Assembly (NCBI GenBank): GCA_964569085.1
Contig: CAZMTA010000008.1
Location: 62,001 to 126,000, forward strand
Direction: 5' to 3'
Length of the DNA stretch: 64,000 nt
Source: JAJCZZ01 sp964569085
GTDB taxonomy: Bacteria > Gemmatimonadota > Gemmatimonadetes > Longimicrobiales > Gaopeijiaceae
Shown: positions 17,609 through 26,010 of the stretch, piece by piece
Layout: every line of letters starts with the position of its first letter
Numbering within the stretch: the stretch's first letter is position 1
The notes under the pieces: model-generated
What the model was told of the DNA's origin: nothing
Seen by the model: only the letters and a program-made list of their open reading frames with translations
Database searches by the model: none
Translations under genes and position numbers: made by a program

Positions 17609-17684
17609 CGGAACGCCCCGACCGGGTGGGGGGAAGGTCTCCGGGGGCCTTCACGACATAGAGTTTCCTCTATATCTTCTCCCC

Positions 17685-17897
17685 ATGCCCTTCTACGACT
17701 TCCGCTGCCGGTCCTGCGGCGCCTCCTTCGAGCGCCGCCTCTCCATGTCCGCCTACGAGGCGGGCGAGGGACGCGCGTGCCCCGAGTGCGACGCCCGCGA
17801 CGAGGTGGAGCGGGTCTTCACGCCGGTGAACGTCGGCACCGGCGCGGGGCGCGCCTCCGCCGACGCCTGCTGCCGGGCACCCTCGGGCTTCACCTGA
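17685..17897 (+). CDS. FmdB-family zinc-ribbon protein
   Basis: A 70-residue protein with the FmdB-type start MPFYDFRCRSCGASFE and a second CPEC pair, making a four-cysteine zinc ribbon, then a basic/acid linker and a CC pair near the end. The family is often called regulatory, with little proof. A TATATC box lies only 8 bp before ATG 17685, so a leaderless transcript is possible; a small palindrome TAGAG-TTTC-CTCTA (17659-17672) overlaps it. Confidence 0.82.
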   Translation: MPFYDFRCRSCGASFERRLSMSAYEAGEGRACPECDARDEVERVFTPVNVGTGAGRASADACCRAPSGFT

Positions 17898-17944
17898 GCA
17901 GCGTGACCCCCACCGCCCCGTGAGGGCGCACGCAGAAACGACGA

Positions 17945-17977
17945 AAGGGGCGGCTCCCATCCCGGGATCCGCCCCTT
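17945..17977. terminator. Bidirectional hairpin terminator between fmdB-like and osmC-like genes
   Basis: AAGGGGCGG (17945-17953) pairs with CCGCCCCTT (17969-17977), a 9-bp stem with a 15-nt loop, followed by a short T/C-rich run. It sits between convergent genes, so it can serve both. Confidence 0.65.
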
Positions 17978-18010
17978 CTTCGTGTGTGGATGCCGGGCCC
18001 GGCGCCCCCC

Positions 18011-18475
18011 TCAGGCGTCCTCCATCCGGAGCTCGGTGGTGACGTCGATGCAGCCCGACACCGTCTTGTAGACCGGGCATCGGTCCGCGTGCATCGCGTG
18101 GACCCGCTCCGCGGTCTCCCGCTGGGCCGGGTCCAGCTTCAGCGTGTAGACGACGTGGACGCGCTTGATGACGAGCACGCCGTCCTCCTTCTCCACCTCG
18201 CCGGTCACGTCGGCCTGGAGCCGATCCTTCGTGGCGGGGATCTCGCGCGCCTCCAGCGCGCCTCCGAAGGTCCCGGCCAGTCAGCCGCCGGTGGCGGCCA
18301 TGATGTAGTCCAGGGTGGTGGTGCGCTCGGTGTCGGGCTCGACGCCGTAGTGCTCCGCGATGGCGCCGTGCACGCCGAACTCCACCGGGCCGTCGTGGCC
18401 GGGGAGCCAGGCGTGTCGGTGCGGGCCCGCGATCCGCTCGATGCGGATGCGGGCGGTGTAGGCCGGGTCGCTCAT
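18011..18475 (-). CDS. OsmC-family selenoprotein (UGA = Sec65), peroxide/thiol reductase
   Basis: Read through one in-frame UGA (18281-18283), this is a complete 154-residue OsmC-family protein. OsmC/Ohr proteins reduce peroxides with two cysteines. The family pattern around the first is ATGGC-LAGTFGGALEAR; here the codon is TGA, so the residue is probably selenocysteine 65. The second catalytic cysteine is present in RCPVYKTVSG (Cys133). Downstream of the UGA the frame is open and fully family-like to the stop at 18011. A hairpin with a G-containing loop begins 20 nt after the UGA (separate entry). Without recoding the gene would be two pieces of 64 and 65 residues, neither functional. ATG 18475 starts it. 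A nonsense mutation is the alternative, less likely because a second gene here shows the same sign. Confidence 0.82.
18245..18261 (-). promoter_or_regulatory. Candidate bacterial SECIS hairpin in the osmC-like gene
   Basis: On the coding (minus) strand, GCGCGC-TGGAG-GCGCGC forms a 6-bp stem with a 5-nt loop whose second base is G. The loop starts 25 nt after the UGA. Known bacterial SECIS elements lie directly after the UGA with the apical loop roughly 16-37 nt away and a G among the first loop bases. High GC makes chance hairpins common, so this is supportive, not proof. Confidence 0.55.
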
Positions 18476-18577
18476 GGGGCTCGCCTCGTTCGGGGACAGG
18501 GAGGCCAGGATGGCCCGGTCCCGTCCGCCGGGGCAAGCGCGGAGCGTCGACCCGGAGCGCCCTCGGGCGCTCTCGCT

Positions 18578-18724
18578 CTACTCCGCGGCGCGCTTGGCGC
18601 CGGCCCGCACCAGAAGCACCAGCGCCGCCAGGAACACCGGCAGCGCGAGGGCAAGGACGAAGCCGGGGCCGATGGCCTCGAACATCTCCGCCACCAGCAT
18701 CCAGCTCTGCTCGATGATCGTCAT
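18578..18724 (-). CDS. Small single-span membrane protein (48 aa)
   Basis: ATG 18724 follows AAAGGAGAT, one of the best ribosome-binding sites in the window, which argues for a real gene. The 48 residues (start MTIIEQSWMLVAEMFEAIG) contain one long helix, FVLALALPVFLAALVLLVRA, and a basic end AKRAAE. A longer open frame upstream lacks such a site. It lies 102 bp upstream of the OsmC selenoprotein on the same strand and may be cotranscribed. Function unknown. Confidence 0.6.
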   Translation of the reverse strand: MTIIEQSWMLVAEMFEAIGPGFVLALALPVFLAALVLLVRAGAKRAAE

Positions 18725-18924
18725 GGGCAGATCTCCTTTATCTATGGCTTCATCCCGGGAGCCGGGGCCCTCCGGGCCTTGTCTTCTCGACCGCACCCTG
18801 AAGGTGGCGGATGCGGCGGCCGGCGTACGTCGGGGAAGGCTCGCCTCCTCGTGTGGGAGATTTTCGGACACGCCGGCGGCGACCCGGCTTGCCCCCTCCT
18901 TCCTCCCCCCGCAGCTTCCCGCCG

Positions 18925-20430
18925 ATGTCCACCGCCTCCCTCTTCCGCCGCGCCGCGCGCGCGGCCGACCGCACCGCCCTCCTCGCCGACGAGGGCACCC
19001 TCACCTATGGCCAGCTCCTGGAGCGCTCCGCCCGGGGCGCCACCCGGCTCCTGGCCGGCCGCGACGACCTGGAGGAGGCCCGGATCTGCTTCCTGGTCCC
19101 GCCGAGCCCGGACTGGGTGGCCACCGAGTGGGCCGTCTGGCGGGCCGGCGGGATCGCGGTGCCGTTGCCGCTGCACCAGCCCCCGGCGGAGCACGCCCGC
19201 ATCCTGGACGACGCCGAGCCGGAGGCGGTGGTGGTGCACCCCGACCTCGCAGGGGACGTGGCCGAGCCGGCCCGGGAGCGACGCATTCCGGTGCTCATGA
19301 CCCCCGCCCTCTTCCGGGACGGCCCCACGGCGCCCCTGCCCGAGCTCGACGCGGGGCGGCGGGCCATGATGCTCTACACCTCGGGCACCACGGGGCGGCC
19401 CAAGGGGGTGGTGAGCACCCACGCCAACATCGAGGAGCAGATCGAGGCCCAGGTGGAGGCGTGGGGATGGAGCCAGGACGACCGGATCCTCTCCCACCTC
19501 CCCCTGCACCACGTGCACGGGATCGTGAACGTCATCGGCACGAGCCTCTGGTCCGGCGCCAGCGTCCGCATGATCCCGGCCTTCGACGCCGTCCCGGTCT
19601 GGGAGGCCATGGCCGCCGGCGACCTCACCCTGGTCTTCGCCGTGCCGACGCTGTACCGCCGCCTCATCGCGGCGTGGGAGACCGCCGACGAGGCCACGCG
19701 GGCGCGGTGGAGCGAGGGCGCCCGGGGGCTCCGCCTCATGGTGTCGGGGTCGGCCGCGCTGCCGGTCCCGACGCTGGAGCGGTGGGAGGAGCTCACCGGC
19801 CATCGCCTGCTGGAGCGCTACGGCATGACCGAGGCGGGGATGATCCTCTCCAACCCCCTCCACGGCGAGCGCCGGGCGGGGCACGTGGGACAGCCCTTTC
19901 CGCGCATCGAGGTCCGGCTGGTGGACGACGACGGGAAGGTCAGCGAGACCGGCCCGGGCCAGGTCCAGGTCCGGGGCCCCGGGGTCTTCGGCGAGTACTG
20001 GCGGCGGCCCGGGGAGACGGAGGCGGCCTTCACCGACGACGGCTGGTTCCGCACCGGCGACCGGGCCGAGGTGAACGACGGCGCCTGGCGGATCCTGGGC
20101 CGGGAGTCGGTGGACATCCTCAAGAGCGGCGGGGAGAAGATCTCGGCCCTGGAGATCGAGGACGCGCTCCGCGGCCACCCGGCCGTGGGCGACTGCGCCG
20201 TGGTGGGCGTGGCCGACGCCGACTGGGGGCAGCGGGTGTGCGCGGCGGTGGTGCCGGCGGAGGGCGCGGCCGAGCCCCCGGCGCCCGAGGAGCTCCGGGG
20301 CTGGCTGAAGGAGCGCCTGGCGCCGTGGAAGGTGCCCAAGGAGGCCCGGGTCATGGACGCGCTGCCGCGCAACGCCATGGGCAAGGTGGACAAGCCCGCG
20401 GTGTCGGAGCTCTTCGGGGACGGCCGATGA
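18925..20430 (+). CDS. Acyl-CoA synthetase, malonyl-CoA synthetase (MatB/ACSF3)-like
   Basis: A 501-residue ATP-dependent acid:CoA ligase of the ANL superfamily, cytosolic. Motifs: YTSGTTGRPKGVV (P-loop), LPLHHVHGIVN and SLWSGA (close to the MatB/ACSF3 group), ERYGMTEAGM, WFRTGDRAEV, SGGEKISALEIE, and the C-terminal lysine in RNAMGKVDKP. MatB-type enzymes activate malonate or methylmalonate. ATG 18925 was chosen as the first start after a promoter-like stretch. It is followed at 34 bp by a solute symporter, suggesting uptake and activation of the same organic acid; the substrate is inferred. Confidence 0.82.
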   Translation: MSTASLFRRAARAADRTALLADEGTLTYGQLLERSARGATRLLAGRDDLEEARICFLVPPSPDWVATEWAVWRAGGIAVPLPLHQPPAEHARILDDAEPEAVVVHPDLAGDVAEPARERRIPVLMTPALFRDGPTAPLPELDAGRRAMMLYTSGTTGRPKGVVSTHANIEEQIEAQVEAWGWSQDDRILSHLPLHHVHGIVNVIGTSLWSGASVRMIPAFDAVPVWEAMAAGDLTLVFAVPTLYRRLIAAWETADEATRARWSEGARGLRLMVSGSAALPVPTLERWEELTGHRLLERYGMTEAGMILSNPLHGERRAGHVGQPFPRIEVRLVDDDGKVSETGPGQVQVRGPGVFGEYWRRPGETEAAFTDDGWFRTGDRAEVNDGAWRILGRESVDILKSGGEKISALEIEDALRGHPAVGDCAVVGVADADWGQRVCAAVVPAEGAAEPPAPEELRGWLKERLAPWKVPKEARVMDALPRNAMGKVDKPAVSELFGDGR

Positions 20431-20464
20431 GCGCGCCCGTCCTCGCCGTGGGGAGGTCCGCCCC

Positions 20465-21961
20465 GTGATCGACGCCGTGCTGGGCAACCTCCGGGAGTTC
20501 TGGCTCGTCCACGCCCTGCTGGCGGTCTACACCGTCATGCTGGTGCACCACGCCTGGAGCGGGAACCGGAGCACCAAGGGCATCACCGACTTCTACGTGG
20601 GGGGCCGGGGGATGGGCGGGCTCGTCCTCGGGCTCTCCTTCTTCGCCACCTACTCCAGCACCAACTCCTTCGTGGGCTTCAGCGGCCAGGCCTACACCTG
20701 GGGGCTGCCGTGGATGCTCTTCGTGCCCACGGCCGTGGTCTTCTGCGTCTTCGCGTGGACGGCCGTGGCGCCCCGGCTCCGGGCCTTCACCGAGGCGCTG
20801 GGCTCCCTCACGATCCCCGACTTCATCGGCTTCCGCTTCAAGAGCGACCCGGCCCGCGTCTTCGCGGCGCTCATCGTGATCGTGGCCTCGCTCTTCTACA
20901 TGGTGGCCGTCTTCAAGGGAATCGGGAATCTGCTGGAGGTCTTCATGGACCTCCCCTACCGCCTCAGCATCGGGATCGTCTTCGTCATCGTCATGCTGTA
21001 CACGATGGTGGGCGGCTTCATCAGCGTGGTGAAGACCGACGCGGTGCAGGGCGGCGTCATGTTCGTGGCGGCGGTGCTCATGTTCACCGGGACGGTGGAC
21101 GCGGCGGGCGGGCTGGGCACGCTGGCCGAGATCCGGGAGCAGCCCGGCGGGGCGGCCCTCTTCGAGATGGGCGGCGGCGTGGCCGTCCCCGTGCTCCTGG
21201 GCACTCTCTTCGCGGGGCTGGTGAAGTTCGCCGTGGAGCCCCGGCAGCTCTCCCGCTTCTACGCCCTGAAGGACGAGGGCGCCACGCGCACCGGGCTCTG
21301 GGTGTCCACCCTCACCTTCCTGGTCGTGTACAGCCTGCTCATCCCCATCGGGATCTACGCCCGCCGGATCTTCCCCGACGGGCTGCCCGGCGCGGGGGCC
21401 GGGACGCCGGACACGGACCTGGTGGTCCCCACCCTCCTCACCGAGGTCTTCGGCACGGGCACCGCCTCCTTCCTCCTGGTGGCCATGGTGGCCGCGGCCA
21501 TGTCGAGCCTCGACTCGGTGCTCCTGGTGACCGCCTCCACCACCGACCGGGACCTGGTGGGCGTGCTGCGGCCCGACCGGGACGAGGCCGGGGCCATGAA
21601 GTCCACCAAGCTCTGGGTGGCCGTCTTCGCCGCGATCACGGCGGTGATCGCGCTGGACCCGCCCGGCGGGATCGTGACGCTCACCGCCTTCAGCGGGTCC
21701 CTCTACGGCGCCTGCTTCGTGCCGGCCATCCTCCTGGGGCTCCACTGGAAGGGCGGGAACGGCACGTCCGTCATCGCCTCCTTCGTGGCGGGGATCACGG
21801 TGCTCCTGGCCTGGGACCTGGTGCCGGGCTCGGAGATCGTCCACGAGGTCTTCCCCGCCGTGGCGCTGTCCACCGCCACCTTCCTGGGGGTGGGGCATTT
21901 GACGGAGGACGCGGCGGACGCCAGGGTGACGGCGCTGCTCGCCCGCGCCGTCGGCGACTGA
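20465..21961 (+). CDS. Sodium:solute symporter (SSS family)
   Basis: A 498-residue inner-membrane transporter with about 13 hydrophobic helices, starting at GTG 20465 after GGGGAGGT. SSS features: TDFYVGGRGMGGLVLGLSFFATYSSTNSFVGFSG near the N-terminus (first part seen as TDFYVGGRGMGG) and the later VAAAMSSLDSVLL helix. It is 34 bp after the acyl-CoA synthetase and 20 bp before the selenocysteine peroxiredoxin, so the three form an operon. A monocarboxylate or dicarboxylate is the likely cargo, from the neighbour. Confidence 0.88.
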   Translation: MIDAVLGNLREFWLVHALLAVYTVMLVHHAWSGNRSTKGITDFYVGGRGMGGLVLGLSFFATYSSTNSFVGFSGQAYTWGLPWMLFVPTAVVFCVFAWTAVAPRLRAFTEALGSLTIPDFIGFRFKSDPARVFAALIVIVASLFYMVAVFKGIGNLLEVFMDLPYRLSIGIVFVIVMLYTMVGGFISVVKTDAVQGGVMFVAAVLMFTGTVDAAGGLGTLAEIREQPGGAALFEMGGGVAVPVLLGTLFAGLVKFAVEPRQLSRFYALKDEGATRTGLWVSTLTFLVVYSLLIPIGIYARRIFPDGLPGAGAGTPDTDLVVPTLLTEVFGTGTASFLLVAMVAAAMSSLDSVLLVTASTTDRDLVGVLRPDRDEAGAMKSTKLWVAVFAAITAVIALDPPGGIVTLTAFSGSLYGACFVPAILLGLHWKGGNGTSVIASFVAGITVLLAWDLVPGSEIVHEVFPAVALSTATFLGVGHLTEDAADARVTALLARAVGD

Positions 21962-21981
21962 CCCTCCCACCCCGGATCTCC

Positions 21982-22614
21982 ATGCCCCGCGCCGCGCGCT
22001 TCCTCGCCACCCTCGCGCTCCTGGCCCTGGGCGCCGCCTGCGCGCCCGACGGCGGGGGCCGGTTGGGCCCCCTGGACGGTCGGGATCTCGCCCCCGTGGA
22101 CACGGGCCGCGTGGCCGTGGGGGACACCGCTCCGGACTTCCGGCTGGAGTCCTACGAGGGCCCCGTGGTCCGGCTCTCGCAGTTCCGCGGGGCCCGGGAC
22201 GTGCTCCTGGTCTTCTACCGCGGCCACTGGTGACCCTACTGCGCCAGTCAGCTCGGGGAGCTGAGAGACCTCCTGTCCGGGGAGGAGCGGGAGCGGGTGG
22301 AGATCCTCGCGGTCTCCATCGACGGGCCCGAGGAGCAGCGCACGATGCTGGAGCGGGTGGCCGCCACCGACGGGCGCCCCATCGACTACACGCTGCTGTC
22401 CGACCCGGACCACGCGGTCATCGACCGGTACGGGCTCCTGAACCAGCACGACCCCCGGGACCGCCCCATCCCCCACCCCACGGTCTTCGTGATCGACCGG
22501 GACGGGGTGGTGCGCTGGAAGTTCGTGGAGCAGAACTACAAGATCCGCCCCACCAACGAGGACATCCTCGGAGCGCTCCGCGAGGTGTGGGCCGGGGAGC
22601 GCGCGGGGGCCTGA
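21982..22614 (+). CDS. Peroxiredoxin-like selenoprotein lipoprotein (UGA = Sec84)
   Basis: Read through one in-frame UGA (22231-22233), this is a complete 210-residue AhpC/TSA-type peroxiredoxin. The N-terminus is a lipoprotein signal (LLALGAAC, Cys20), so it acts outside the cytoplasm. The thioredoxin-fold core is GDTAPDFRLESYEGPVVRLSQFRG, seen in parts, then VFYRGHW-U-PYC, where relatives have VFYRGHWCPYC; U84 and Cys87 form the U-x-x-C redox pair. The C-terminal half (ILAVSIDGPEEQ, PHPTVFVIDRDGVVRW) is in the same frame and intact. A hairpin with a GGG loop sits 21 nt past the UGA. It is the third gene of an operon with an acyl-CoA synthetase and a symporter. Normal annotation would report two broken genes here. 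Confidence 0.85.
22248..22264 (+). promoter_or_regulatory. Candidate bacterial SECIS hairpin in the peroxiredoxin gene
   Basis: TCAGCTC-GGG-GAGCTGA is a perfect 7-bp stem with loop GGG; the loop begins 21 nt after the UGA. Flanking GTC and GAC could extend it past a bulge. Position and loop G match the loose bacterial SECIS consensus. Confidence 0.65.
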
Positions 22615-22666
22615 GGCCCGGGCCGGATGCCGCCCGGGAGCGGGCCCGTCCGCGCGCCGTCCGCCC

Positions 22667-25042
22667 CTACTGCAGCGCCGCCAGCCGCGCCCGGGCCCGG
22701 GCCGCGTAGTCGGCGAAGGGCCCGTCCCCGTCCCCGAAGCGGGTGACGATCTCCTGCCAGGCCGCGACGGCCTCGGCGGCCTCCCCCCGCGCCTCGTGGA
22801 TGCGGGCGATGCGCTCCAGCGCCGGGGCGTGCCACATGGTGCGGTAGAGGTGCCAGGAGAGGCGCCCGTCGTGCACCGCGTCGTCCAGGACCTCCAGCGC
22901 GTCGTCGTCCCGTCCGGCCTCGTCGAGGGCCACGCCCCACTCGGCCATGAGGACGCAGATGGACTGGCACGGCTGGAGATCGGTGTGGAGACGGTCGAAG
23001 GCCTCGGCGGCCTCGCTCCACTCTCCCTCTCCCCACGCCACGGAGCCGCGCTGGACCTCGCGCTGGATGCGGAAGCCCTGTCCCCGCTCCTCCGCGGCGA
23101 ACGCGTCCTCCCAGCCACCGAAGAGCTCCCGGGCGGCCGTCTCGTCCCCGGCCAGGGCGTGCATTCCGGCCAGGCCCGCGCGGATGCCGCTCCGGGCGCC
23201 CAGTCCCTCCACAGGAATCTCGGCGCGCACCTCGGCCAGGACGGAGCGTGCCGCTTCGGGGCCCTGGAGGGCCAGCGCGGCGAGCACCTCCTGGTAGCCG
23301 GGCCCCTGGTAGAAGACCGTGGTCCCTCCGACCTCCCGGGCCTCGCGGCGGGCCGCGTCCCAGTGCTCCTCCGCCTCGCCCCAGCGCCCCCTCGCCAGGT
23401 CGGATCCGGCCATCTCCGCCAGGGCGAACAGATGGTCGAGCCCACCCCGTGGGGCGTCACGGACCAGGCCCTCGGCCAGCTCGTGGGCCTCCTCCCACCG
23501 GTGCTCGCCGGCCAGGAGCCACAGCCGGTTGCTCCGGACGATGAGGGCGTCGGGGTAGGCGGCGGCCAGGGAGTCGTGCCACGCCCAGGCCTCCTCCCGC
23601 TTGCCCACGTTCCAGAGGACCTGCGTGAAGTTCGCGTAGCCGTTCGCGGACGTCGCCACGCCGGTCATCATGCGGCGCAGCGGCTCCTCCGCGTCGGACC
23701 AGCGCCCGAGCCCCAGGAAGCGCACCGCGATGTTGTTCAGCGCCGTCCCGTCGTCCGGGTACCGGTCCAGGACGCGGCGGTACGCCTCGATGGCGGCCTC
23801 GGGGTTGTCCTCGACGATGGAGTGGTACCACGCCTCGGCCAGGCCGGCCTCCCGCTCCGTGAGCCGGCGCCGCAGCTCGTACGCCCGGGTGCTGGCCTCG
23901 TGCATCCGCTCCGGCTCCAGCCCCCGGTTGTTGTAGATCACCGAGAGCTTCCGCCACGCCATGGCGAACTCCGGGTCCAGCTCCAACGCCTCCTCCAGGA
24001 GGGGGACGGCCTCGAGCTGCCGGTCCTCGTCGAAGGCCGCCTCCGCCTCGGTGTACAGGCGCAGCGCATCCAGCGAGGCCGTGGTGGCCTCTTCCAACCC
24101 AGTCCCGCTCTTGATGGAGCGGAGCGACTCGCCGGACTGCTCCCGGATGTCCTGGGAGAGCTTGTCGATGCCGGCCAGGAGCTCGTCCTCGGAAGCGACC
24201 GGCACCCGGAAGGCCTTGAGGACCTCGCCGGACTCGGCCGCCACCACCGACGCGGTCAGGAGGAAGCCCGATCCCACCGGGGCCACCTCGCCCTGGATGA
24301 CGGCCTTGATGCCGTCGCGCAGCGCCAGCTCCCGGGCGGTGCGGGCGTCGAAGCGGGCGTCGGCGGAACGGCCCATGCGGGCCAAGCCGGCGCTCACGTA
24401 GGCCGGGGGGAGCACCCGGAGCACCGGGGATTCGGAGAGGTCCACCCGGATGGCCTCGGTGACCACCCCGCCCAGGCTGGCGGCGGTCTCGTCGGCGAAG
24501 TCGGCCAGGAGGATCGTCTCGCCCTCCTCGAACACGCCCTGGGCCACCAGGTTGCCCACGGGCCCCACGCCCGACGTCCACATCACGAAGTAGGCGAAGA
24601 TCGACACGCCCAGGAGGGTGAACGCCCCGACGCCGCCCAGGATGGCGTTGCGCCAGGTCAGCAGACGGCGGGTCTTGGACGGACGGGTGGAGGGACGGTC
24701 CAGGGAGCCCGTCCCGGGGGCGAGGTTGGCCGGCTCCTCGACCTGGGGGGCGTCCGCCGCGGCGGCCGCGACGGAGCCGTCGTCCTGCCCGGGGAGCCCC
24801 TCCTGGACGATGGCGGTGGCCAGCACCACCGGGAGCCCGATGAGCAGGAGGACCAGCGCCATGGTGGGCGTCCAGTCCGGGAGGCCGACCTGCTCGGTGA
24901 GGAGGTCGACGACCTCGACGACGCCCCACGAGGCGGCCAGGAACACGCCGAGGACCTGCCAGACGGAGCGGCGGTGCAGCTCGCCGACGAAACGCTTGAA
25001 GGAGCTCATGGGCGCCGGGAGGGAGGGAAGGTGATCCATCAT
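22667..25042 (-). CDS. Membrane-anchored TPR protein with TolB-like/FlgO-like domain
   Basis: A 791-residue protein. Three membrane helices: VWQVLGVFLAASWGVVEVV (about 28-48), MALVLLLIGLPVVLATAIV (about 60-80) and NAILGGVGAFTLLGVSIFAYF (about 130-152). Then comes a domain like the one found before TPRs in adenylate-cyclase-like and CadC-like proteins (ILLADFADETAASLGGVVTEAIRVDL and following, seen in parts), and from about 330 a long array of TPR helices (EAVPLLEEALELDPEFAMAWR). No kinase, cyclase or DNA-binding domain. A second start, ATG 25009 (MSSFKRFVGELHRR), is equally plausible; neither has a clear ribosome-binding site. It probably scaffolds periplasmic or membrane complexes. Confidence 0.75.
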   Translation of the reverse strand: MMDHLPSLPAPMSSFKRFVGELHRRSVWQVLGVFLAASWGVVEVVDLLTEQVGLPDWTPTMALVLLLIGLPVVLATAIVQEGLPGQDDGSVAAAAADAPQVEEPANLAPGTGSLDRPSTRPSKTRRLLTWRNAILGGVGAFTLLGVSIFAYFVMWTSGVGPVGNLVAQGVFEEGETILLADFADETAASLGGVVTEAIRVDLSESPVLRVLPPAYVSAGLARMGRSADARFDARTARELALRDGIKAVIQGEVAPVGSGFLLTASVVAAESGEVLKAFRVPVASEDELLAGIDKLSQDIREQSGESLRSIKSGTGLEEATTASLDALRLYTEAEAAFDEDRQLEAVPLLEEALELDPEFAMAWRKLSVIYNNRGLEPERMHEASTRAYELRRRLTEREAGLAEAWYHSIVEDNPEAAIEAYRRVLDRYPDDGTALNNIAVRFLGLGRWSDAEEPLRRMMTGVATSANGYANFTQVLWNVGKREEAWAWHDSLAAAYPDALIVRSNRLWLLAGEHRWEEAHELAEGLVRDAPRGGLDHLFALAEMAGSDLARGRWGEAEEHWDAARREAREVGGTTVFYQGPGYQEVLAALALQGPEAARSVLAEVRAEIPVEGLGARSGIRAGLAGMHALAGDETAARELFGGWEDAFAAEERGQGFRIQREVQRGSVAWGEGEWSEAAEAFDRLHTDLQPCQSICVLMAEWGVALDEAGRDDDALEVLDDAVHDGRLSWHLYRTMWHAPALERIARIHEARGEAAEAVAAWQEIVTRFGDGDGPFADYAARARARLAALQ

Positions 25043-25192
25043 GCGCCCCCGGGTGCGCGGGAGGCAAGCTTCCTGGCACGCTCCCTGCAGCTTGCCCCCT
25101 GTGCCGAAAACCCTACGGCTGCGACCGGGTTCGTTCCACGAATCGTGTCACGCTGCCGTGTCTCGAAGAACCCGACACACGGGAGAACACAC

Positions 25193-25858
25193 ATGAGTGG
25201 TACCAACGATCTCGCCACCGGAAAAAAATTCCGGACGCTCACGGCGCTGGCCCTTCTCGGGGGCGTGGCCTTCCTGGGCGCGTGCGACGACGACGCCACG
25301 GGTCCCGAGGACATGGCCACCTTCCAGGTGCTCCTCACCGACGCTCCCTCGGACATGCTCGAATCCGCCGAGGTCTGGATCTCCCACGTCTACCTCCAGG
25401 GTGGCGAGGACGAGGGGGAGGTCGAGGGTGAAGGGGCCGCGGGCGGCCGCGTCGACCTCTTCAACGACCCCGCCAACCCCCAGTACTTCGACCTGCTCGA
25501 GCTGCGGGACGGCGTCACCGCGGACCTCACCGGCGAGGTCGCGGTGGATCCGGCCGGGTACGGGCAGCTCCGCTTCATCGTGGACAGCGCCCGCGTGACC
25601 CTGGCGGAGGGCTACACCTTCGAGGACGGCACCATCTCGGACGTGCTCAAGGTCCCGGGTGGCGCCCAGAGCGGCATCAAGGTCAACCTGAACCGCCTGA
25701 TCGACCTCGATCCGGGTGACGACGTGGCCCTCACGGTGGACGCCGACGTGGATCAGAACTTCGTGATCCAGATGGCCAACGACGGCACCGTGCGCCGCGT
25801 GCTCTTCACGCCGGTGCTGAAGGAGCTCGAGCGCGTCGAGGACGACCCGACGCTCTGA
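25193..25858 (+). CDS. DUF4382-domain lipoprotein
   Basis: A 221-residue exported protein with a basic N-region, hydrophobic stretch and lipobox FLGACDDD. The body begins ATFQVLLTDAPSD and continues with VWISHVYLQ, GQLRFIVDSARVTL and SGIKVNL, the pattern of DUF4382, a beta-rich carbohydrate-binding-like fold of unknown role. Strongly acidic. ATG 25193 starts it; it is a single gene divergent from the TPR protein. Confidence 0.82.
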   Translation: MSGTNDLATGKKFRTLTALALLGGVAFLGACDDDATGPEDMATFQVLLTDAPSDMLESAEVWISHVYLQGGEDEGEVEGEGAAGGRVDLFNDPANPQYFDLLELRDGVTADLTGEVAVDPAGYGQLRFIVDSARVTLAEGYTFEDGTISDVLKVPGGAQSGIKVNLNRLIDLDPGDDVALTVDADVDQNFVIQMANDGTVRRVLFTPVLKELERVEDDPTL

Positions 25859-26010
25859 CGCCGGGCCTTCTTCGCGCGACCCCACGGGGTCGGCGCGCCT
25901 CCTCCGGGGGGCGCGTCGGCCCCGTTTCGCGTGTAGGGCCGGGGGACCACCACCGTCCCTCCCGCGGTAGGAGAACGGGCACCCCGACTCCCCGATCCGC
26001 CGGAGGCCCC

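Noticed and set aside
18011..18475. OsmC gene as a pseudogene or as two small genes
   Set aside because: Both halves are fully conserved and in one frame; the only defect is UGA on the catalytic Cys, with the same sign in an unrelated gene nearby.
25870..25925. Rho-independent terminator after the DUF4382 gene
   Set aside because: GACCCC/GGGGTC can pair but with a 2-nt loop and no U tract; too weak to report.
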